Of a stretch of DNA of 64,000 nucleotides, positions 58,984-64,000 are shown piece by piece. The notes under the pieces are model-generated. The model was given only the letters and a program-made list of their open reading frames with translations. It was not told the origin of the DNA and did no database searches. How positions within the stretch are numbered: position 1 is the first letter of the stretch; every line of letters starts with the position of its first letter. Source of the DNA: Viridilinea sp964592425 (GTDB lineage Bacteria; Chloroflexota; Chloroflexia; Chloroflexales; Chloroflexaceae). A program made the position numbers and the translations under genes. The stretch is from assembly GCA_964592425.1 (NCBI GenBank), contig CAZQCG010000025.1, positions 1 through 64,000 of the forward strand, written 5' to 3'.

Positions 58984-59508
58984 TCAAAACGGGATGTCGT
59001 CGTCACTCTCGATGGGCTGGGGCTGGTTGCGCGTCGGCGCATGCGCCGGCGCACGCGAGGCCGGGGCCGGGGCACGGCCACCATTGCTCGCCGGGGCTGG
59101 CACAGAGCGTGCGCCAACTTCCTCGGGCTCCTCAAAGGCTGGCTCGTTATGATCAGGCACCTGCGCCCGCTCACCACGCGCCGAGAGAATGATCATATCC
59201 TGGGCCACGACCTCACTCGTGTAACGCTCGACGTTGTCACGGTCGGTCCACTTGCGCGTCTGCAAGCGCCCTTCAATATAGACTCGCGTGCCCTTGGTCA
59301 GATACTGGTTGCAAATTTCACCAAGTTTGTCCCAGGCTACCACCCGGAACCACTCCGTATCCTCGTGCGCCGCCCCCTCACGATCCTTCCAACTGCGGTT
59401 GCTAGCAACCCGAAAGGTGGTGACCGCACTGCCCTGACTCGTGTAACGCATCTCAGGGTCGGCCCCAAGATGGCCGGTGAACTGCACCTTGTTCAGATCC
59501 TTAGCCAT
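58984..59508 (-). CDS. ssb: Single-stranded DNA-binding protein
   Basis: 174 residues. N-terminal OB fold (DLNKVQFTGHLGADPEMRYTS, TTFRVASNRSW, TEWFRVVAWDKLGEICNQYL, GTRVYIEGRLQTRKWTD), a Pro/Ala-rich linker and the acidic C-terminal tip SDDDIPF that binds partner proteins. Binds and protects single-stranded DNA during replication and repair. A consensus promoter stands about 80-110 bases upstream. Confidence 0.97.
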   Translation of the reverse strand: MAKDLNKVQFTGHLGADPEMRYTSQGSAVTTFRVASNRSWKDREGAAHEDTEWFRVVAWDKLGEICNQYLTKGTRVYIEGRLQTRKWTDRDNVERYTSEVVAQDMIILSARGERAQVPDHNEPAFEEPEEVGARSVPAPASNGGRAPAPASRAPAHAPTRNQPQPIESDDDIPF

Positions 59509-59588
59509 GGTCTGCTCCTCGTTGCACGTAAACGCTCGCCGATCTTTGTCACAATTGATCGAGCACGACGGAAAGAACTAACGTTCGT

Positions 59589-59617
59589 ATTATAACATGG
59601 GGGCGCTGGCCTGTCAA
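59589..59617 (-). promoter_or_regulatory. Perfect-consensus sigma70 promoter of ssb
   Basis: On the minus strand TTGACA (59617-59612), exactly 17 bases, then TATAAT (59594-59589). Both hexamers are full matches, unusual in any genome. Confidence 0.88.
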
Positions 59618-59622
59618 GAGTG

Positions 59623-59901
59623 CTACGAGAGACCAAGATCATAACTTGCCTCAAGGTCGCGCCGGGCAAACTGACGGAAGGCCAGCACGGTACGGGTACC
59701 GGTCACCCCGATGATACGGGCAATCCCACCAGGCACCACCTCATCGAGCGATTCGTAGGCTTTGATGCGCAGCACGGCAATGATATCGACCTCGCCGGTA
59801 ACTGAGTAGACCTCGGCAACGTTGGGCAGCTCAGCCACTTGCTGGGCCACCTCGCCAATGCGCTGCGTCTCACATGTGATCAATACAAAGGCTGTCAACA
59901 T
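59623..59901 (-). CDS. Stand-alone Lrp/AsnC ligand-binding (RAM) domain protein
   Basis: 92 residues from the ATG at 59901, preceded by GGGAG at six bases; upstream in-frame sequence lies in the membrane protein gene. The fold is the AsnC/Lrp C-terminal alpha-beta domain (LTAFVLITCETQRIGEVAQQVAELPNV, EVYSVTGEVDIIAVLRI, IARIIGVTGTRTVLAF). There is no DNA-binding helix-turn-helix, so it may bind amino acids or act as a partner of a full Lrp. It follows the membrane protein gene by 31 bases. Confidence 0.88.
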   Translation of the reverse strand: MLTAFVLITCETQRIGEVAQQVAELPNVAEVYSVTGEVDIIAVLRIKAYESLDEVVPGGIARIIGVTGTRTVLAFRQFARRDLEASYDLGLS

Positions 59902-59932
59902 GACTTGCTCCCCTTTGCCTTGCTTAGAAGTT

Positions 59933-62044
59933 TCACATTGGCTCCGGCGGTCGGATACGCCAGAGCATTGGCCCCAGCCAGATCCAGAACGTATTGGCCA
60001 GGACAACGCCGCCCATGATTAGCATCGCCAGCCGCCCTGCCCAGCCCCGCTGCCAGAGACGCTCGCCTGCAACAGCTGCGCCAAGCGCGACTACCCAGAC
60101 GATAAACATCAGCCAGCGGGGGCTGTTGGAAACGCCTGCTACAAACGGAAAGATCGCAAACACGCTCGCCACAACCAGACTGCCCAGCATCAGCCATAGC
60201 AGGGTGCGCCCTGGCCCCAGCCCTTGCTCGTCACGGCGTATCCGGCGAGCAAATTGCCAGATTCCTGCTGGCAGCAGCAAAAAGGGGAAGAGCCCGAAGT
60301 GTATCACAAAGCCGTCACGCCAGAGCCGCTGCCAGAGGATGGCCCTACTCACCGGGGCTCGCCCCGCAACGGCCGTTAGCCCACCCACCTGGGCCGTGGC
60401 CAGTTGTTCGCGAAACATTGGCAGGTAAGCACTGTAGAAGAAGATCACCGCAAAGAGCCCCACCCCGCCCAACACCAGGCTAAAAGGCCAACGGATCTGC
60501 CTGGCCCAGGGAATGCCACGCCCGCTTAGCAGCCAGATCAGGGCGATCAGTAGCCCTGCCAGCAATGTGGTGTTGATCAGAAAGCCGAAGTGGCCCAAAA
60601 AGACCAGGCTGAGGAGCAAGCCGAGCAGTAACCCTGGCATCAGCCACGACCATACTTGCGGAACGCGCTCTGTGCCTCGCCAACACTCCAGTACCAGTAC
60701 GACCCCCGTCAGGGCCAGCAGATGAAAGAACTGAGTGTAAATATGGGTACTAAAAGACCACCAGGTGGTCATAAAAGTGGCAGCCGTAAGAATGTAGATC
60801 GCTGCCGCCAGGAAGGCCGTTCGCTGACCAATAGCCCGCACGGCCAGGGCGTAGACCAACGCGGCACTGAAGGCGTCGGCCAAGGCCCCGCTAAACTGCA
60901 ACAGGGTGCGGGGGCTAAGACCAAGTAGCACCAGCGGCGCAACTAGCGTGTAAGGTCCCGGCGGATAGGGAAAAGGCACCCCCCGGTTAATTGAGACCAG
61001 CGCAAGCTGGCCCCAAACCGTCTCGTTGAAACGGTTGTGGTGAAAACCAATATCCCCATGCATACTCGCCGGGTAGAGCCGGCCACCGTAACGCAGGGCG
61101 AAGCTTAACACAATCAACAGCACCAGCCAGCCGACGAGTGATCCATCCAACGGCAACATCAAGCGCCTTGCCAGCCGTGGCAAAAACCAGCCCGTAACAA
61201 GAGCCAGTGGATAGGCCAGCGCACAGGCGATCAGCACCGCCTCGGCACCAAAGGCCCAGCGGGGTGGATCAAGCAAGGCTGCCAGGGCAACCAGCCCTGC
61301 CCCGAGGCCCAGGGCCGGGAGTGCCGCCCATGGTGGCTGCACCGGCCCCAGATCGACAGCCCTGCCTGAGCGCAGCGCTGCCTGCAAGGTGAGCCAGCCT
61401 AGCCCAACAGCGATCAGCCAGGCACCAGTGGCATACCAGTCAGGTAGCACCAGCCCAGCGCTTGCCAGGCTCACCAACTCAACCCGGCTCAGGCGCGCCC
61501 CAAGCGCACGTGGATCACCCGCAAGACTGAAGGTGTCCGTATGGATGCTCAAGATGAGCTTGCCAGCCTCGACCAGGGACGCTGGGACAAGCACATGCTG
61601 GATCCCGCCCGCCGCCGGTAGGCTCAGCCGCCCCAGCGACACACCCCCGGCGAAGAGTTCGTAATCACGCGGGCTGATCGCCTGCACTGCCGCCGGTGTG
61701 GCCAGCCAGTGCAGGCGTACCAGCAGCGTGCGGCCACCCACACCCGGCACGACGATGCGCGCTCCATCGGTGCTCCAGCGATAACTGCCCAGATCGTCAT
61801 ACTCGGCCGTGTGAAAGCCCTGCACCAGAGGTAGATCGCTGCCAACCCCCTCTTCATAGCCAACATCGATCTGATAGGCGAAGGGCAGTTGTGGCACCAG
61901 CAGCAGAATGAACAGCAGTAAGCCGAGCGTTATCCATAGGCCGCGCTGAACCACGCCACCCACCTCAGTGGATAGCCAGACGAACCGGGCCGCCCCATAG
62001 CGGTCGGCCCGGGCCCCTGGCTGCACTGGTGCCTCACCTGGCAT
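59933..62044 (-). CDS. Polytopic membrane protein, glycosyltransferase-like (copy 2)
   Basis: 703 residues, a paralogue of the product at 55647. Both have one N-terminal helix, a beta-rich outer region, then about 11 helices, and share the loop SMHGDIGFHHNRFNETVWGQ / RGVPFPYPPGPYTLVAPL. A conserved Asp-His-Asn cluster in that loop (HGD..FHHNRF) could be catalytic or lipid-binding, as in GT-C enzymes. Starts 9 bases after the rpoC stop, so it can be read from the rpoC message, and is followed by the Lrp-like gene. Confidence 0.75.
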   Translation of the reverse strand: MPGEAPVQPGARADRYGAARFVWLSTEVGGVVQRGLWITLGLLLFILLLVPQLPFAYQIDVGYEEGVGSDLPLVQGFHTAEYDDLGSYRWSTDGARIVVPGVGGRTLLVRLHWLATPAAVQAISPRDYELFAGGVSLGRLSLPAAGGIQHVLVPASLVEAGKLILSIHTDTFSLAGDPRALGARLSRVELVSLASAGLVLPDWYATGAWLIAVGLGWLTLQAALRSGRAVDLGPVQPPWAALPALGLGAGLVALAALLDPPRWAFGAEAVLIACALAYPLALVTGWFLPRLARRLMLPLDGSLVGWLVLLIVLSFALRYGGRLYPASMHGDIGFHHNRFNETVWGQLALVSINRGVPFPYPPGPYTLVAPLVLLGLSPRTLLQFSGALADAFSAALVYALAVRAIGQRTAFLAAAIYILTAATFMTTWWSFSTHIYTQFFHLLALTGVVLVLECWRGTERVPQVWSWLMPGLLLGLLLSLVFLGHFGFLINTTLLAGLLIALIWLLSGRGIPWARQIRWPFSLVLGGVGLFAVIFFYSAYLPMFREQLATAQVGGLTAVAGRAPVSRAILWQRLWRDGFVIHFGLFPFLLLPAGIWQFARRIRRDEQGLGPGRTLLWLMLGSLVVASVFAIFPFVAGVSNSPRWLMFIVWVVALGAAVAGERLWQRGWAGRLAMLIMGGVVLANTFWIWLGPMLWRIRPPEPM

Positions 62045-62053
62045 ACCGAACGA

Positions 62054-64000
62054 CTACGCTTCAGTTGGCGGTGGCAGATCCTCTGAAGCCTCCACATCAT
62101 CAGTGAAGGCAGTGTTATCCAGTTGATCGACAAGCTCATCGTCGCTCAGGGCGATGTCGCCGATCAACTCAAGCAAACGCGCCTTGACCAGATCCTCGGG
62201 ACTGGTCTCGTCCAGGATGGTGTCGTCGTCAATGATGCCGAGCAGGGCCTCGGCGCGCCGCACCTCCTCCGGTGAAAGCTCACCGCTGGCAGCATGCTCA
62301 ACTGGACCCTGCTCCATCATGCGCGCCATCTCGCCAACCAGGTCTTCACGCTTGCTACCATCGAGCAGGCGCTTCTCGATCCCCGATCCAGCCGGGATGA
62401 GCTTGCCAATGACCACGTTCTCTTTCAGGCCGCGCAGATAGTCAACCTTGCCGTTGATCGCGGCATCGGTCAGTACACGGGTCGTCTCCTGGAACGAGGC
62501 CGCCGAGAGAAAGCTGTCGGTGTTGAGGGAGGCTTTGGTGATTCCCAGCAAGACGGTTGCCGCCGTGGCTGGCTCACCGCCCTGACTGACCACGTCATTA
62601 TTCATGCGCCGGAACTCGGCCGCCTCGATCAACTCGCCGGGCAGCATGCCGGTGTCGCCCGGCTCTTCAATCCGCACGCGGCGTAGCATCTGGCGCACAA
62701 TGACTTCGATATGCTTGTCGTTGATATTCACACCCTGGCTGCGATAGACCTTCTGGGCTTCGTTCACCAGGTAGCGCTGGACGGCCTCTTTGCCCTGCAG
62801 GTCGAGCAACTCCTGCGGATTGGCGCTGCCGTCGGTCAACTGCTGGCCAGCCACGACCCGCTCACCATTTTCAACCCGCATACGTGCTGTGTGTGGCACC
62901 ACAAGCTCGCGCTCCTCGCGATCCTCCTGGCTGATCACGATCTTGTCTGCATAGACAAAAGCACGCCCCGCCAGCCGGGCAAGCACCGGTGCCTCGCCAA
63001 CACGCGTACTCTCGGCGATCACCAGGCCCTCGCTCACATCAGTCTCATTCTCGATCGTGGCAACATAGCCCTTCGCCAGCGTGTACTCGTCGGTGTAGAC
63101 CTCCGAGGCGATCACCCGAATCTGGCGCAGGCCGTCGTCGTCTTTGTGGATCTGCACCACGCCGTCGATCTCGGCCAGCAGCGCTTTGCCCTTCGGCACC
63201 CGCGCCTCGAAGATTTCCTGCACACGCGGCAAACCCTGAGTGATGTCGTCCGCAGAGGCCACACCACCGGTGTGGAAGGTACGCAGGGTCAACTGAGTAC
63301 CCGGCTCGCCGATCGACTGGGCCGCGATGATCCCGCAGGCTTCACCAATATCGACCAACTTGCCCGTCGCCAGGTTGCGCCCATAACAGAGCCGGCAGAT
63401 GCCATGCTCGGCCTGGCAGTTGAGGGTGGAACGCACATAGACCGAGGTGACATTATGCTTGATCAGGAATTCGGCCACATCCTCTTCAAGCTCCGTGTTG
63501 CGATCAGCAAGCAGTTCACCGGTCGCCGGGTCGTAGATCGGGGCGGCCAGCACACGACCCACAATGCGCGCCTGGAGCCGCTCCATCAATTCATCATCGT
63601 CGGCAGCGTGCAGCCAGATGCCATCCTCGGTGCCACAATCCTCGATCGTGACAATCACATCCTGGGCCACGTCCACCAGACGCCGCGTTAGATAGCCAGC
63701 ATCGGCCGTGCGCAGGGCGGTATCGGCCAGACCCTTGCGCCCACCGTGGGTTGAGACGAAGTAGTCGAGCACCGAAAGGCCCTCACGGAAGTTGGCCTTG
63801 ATCGGCAACTCAATGATCCGTCCGGTCGGGTCGGACATCAGGCCACGCATACCAGCCATCTGCGAGATCTGGTTGATGTTACCGCGTGCACCTGAGGTTG
63901 ACATCATCGCTACCGGGCCATGGGGATTGAGGTTGTCACGCACGGCATTGATCGTCTGCTTGGTTGCATTCTGCCAGATGCGTACCACCTCCTGGTAACG
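62054..64000 (-). CDS. rpoC: DNA-directed RNA polymerase beta' subunit, C-terminal part
   Basis: Partial: the frame is open at the right edge (64000), so only the last ~648 residues are seen. Recognisable are NPHGPVAMMSTSGARGNINQISQMAGMRGLM, FREGLSVLDYFVSTHGGRKGLADTALRTADAGYLTRRLVDVAQD, the second zinc cluster Cys set (NCQAEHGICRLCYG) and AAQSIGEPGTQLTLRTFHTGG of the trigger-loop region, FLSAASFQETTRVLTDAAINGKVD. The acidic tail (TLDETSPEDLVK to EDLPPPTEA) is somewhat extended. A highly conserved gene, useful for placing the organism. Confidence 0.98.
   Translation of the reverse strand, partial: RYQEVVRIWQNATKQTINAVRDNLNPHGPVAMMSTSGARGNINQISQMAGMRGLMSDPTGRIIELPIKANFREGLSVLDYFVSTHGGRKGLADTALRTADAGYLTRRLVDVAQDVIVTIEDCGTEDGIWLHAADDDELMERLQARIVGRVLAAPIYDPATGELLADRNTELEEDVAEFLIKHNVTSVYVRSTLNCQAEHGICRLCYGRNLATGKLVDIGEACGIIAAQSIGEPGTQLTLRTFHTGGVASADDITQGLPRVQEIFEARVPKGKALLAEIDGVVQIHKDDDGLRQIRVIASEVYTDEYTLAKGYVATIENETDVSEGLVIAESTRVGEAPVLARLAGRAFVYADKIVISQEDREERELVVPHTARMRVENGERVVAGQQLTDGSANPQELLDLQGKEAVQRYLVNEAQKVYRSQGVNINDKHIEVIVRQMLRRVRIEEPGDTGMLPGELIEAAEFRRMNNDVVSQGGEPATAATVLLGITKASLNTDSFLSAASFQETTRVLTDAAINGKVDYLRGLKENVVIGKLIPAGSGIEKRLLDGSKREDLVGEMARMMEQGPVEHAASGELSPEEVRRAEALLGIIDDDTILDETSPEDLVKARLLELIGDIALSDDELVDQLDNTAFTDDVEASEDLPPPTEA

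Overview
The window comes from a Chloroflexota bacterium, most likely a filamentous anoxygenic phototroph of the Chloroflexus/Roseiflexus/Chloroploca group. The strongest evidence is an almost complete 3-hydroxypropionate bicycle cluster at 39.5-46.4 kb (mch, mcl, mct, smtB, smtA and divergent meh), in the same order as I remember from Chloroflexus aurantiacus. High GC, a B-family (ba3-like) cytochrome oxidase operon, LGFP-like FPQTGH...GYPVS repeats and large secreted repeat proteins fit this. The genus cannot be fixed from sequence reading alone.

Layout. 0-13 kb: a secreted repeat protein, a PucR-type regulator, a triple-META lipoprotein, a zinc-ribbon protein, a CPA2 cation/proton antiporter and a large membrane VWA protein. 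12.8-22.3 kb: an accessory island. 22.4-31 kb: a broken pfkB, then the tight housekeeping run tpiA - corC-like - VWA - surE - ppk1 and an M50 protease. 31-39 kb: an ECF-type sigma factor, a DHH-like protein, yraN, an HNH nuclease, a spermidine-synthase-like membrane protein, yggT, hisD, an LGFP-like secreted protein and rplY. 39-46.4 kb: the 3-hydroxypropionate cluster. 46.5-55 kb: cyclophilin, a second-type EF-G, an MA-clan peptidase, thpR and a sco/ba3-oxidase operon. 55-64 kb: tRNA-Leu(CAG) and tRNA-Gln(CTG), two paralogous polytopic membrane proteins flanking a DUF4349 lipoprotein, ssb and an Lrp-like ligand-binding protein, then the 3' part of rpoC running off the right edge.

The exciting system is the island at about 13.3-22.3 kb. 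One plus-strand operon, mostly with 4-base start/stop overlaps, encodes an MraZ-like double-AbrB protein, a 70-residue protein, a NACHT NTPase fused to an FGE/SUMF1 (C-type-lectin-like) domain, a CHAT (caspase-like) protease with an intact His/Cys pair, a protein with one intact and one decayed amidase_2/PGRP domain, and a last protein that I read as a bacterial gasdermin. This puts NLR-like, caspase-like, peptidoglycan-recognition-like and gasdermin-like parts in one transcription unit: the outline of a pyroptosis-like antiphage or cell-suicide device. The MraZ-like gene is preceded by a phased array of four GGG boxes (on the minus strand) that resembles the direct-repeat boxes bound by MraZ, and by an 18-bp perfect palindrome. 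A 20-bp-arm hairpin closes the operon. The gene just beyond it, pfkB, is frameshifted at an inverted duplication.

Other points: three promoters with a perfect -35 hexamer and 17-bp spacer (the LGFP-like gene, the tRNA pair and ssb), several textbook terminators and several palindromic dispersed repeats. No CRISPR array, rRNA or transposase was seen. Functional statements rest on family knowledge and reading by eye; no database search was run.
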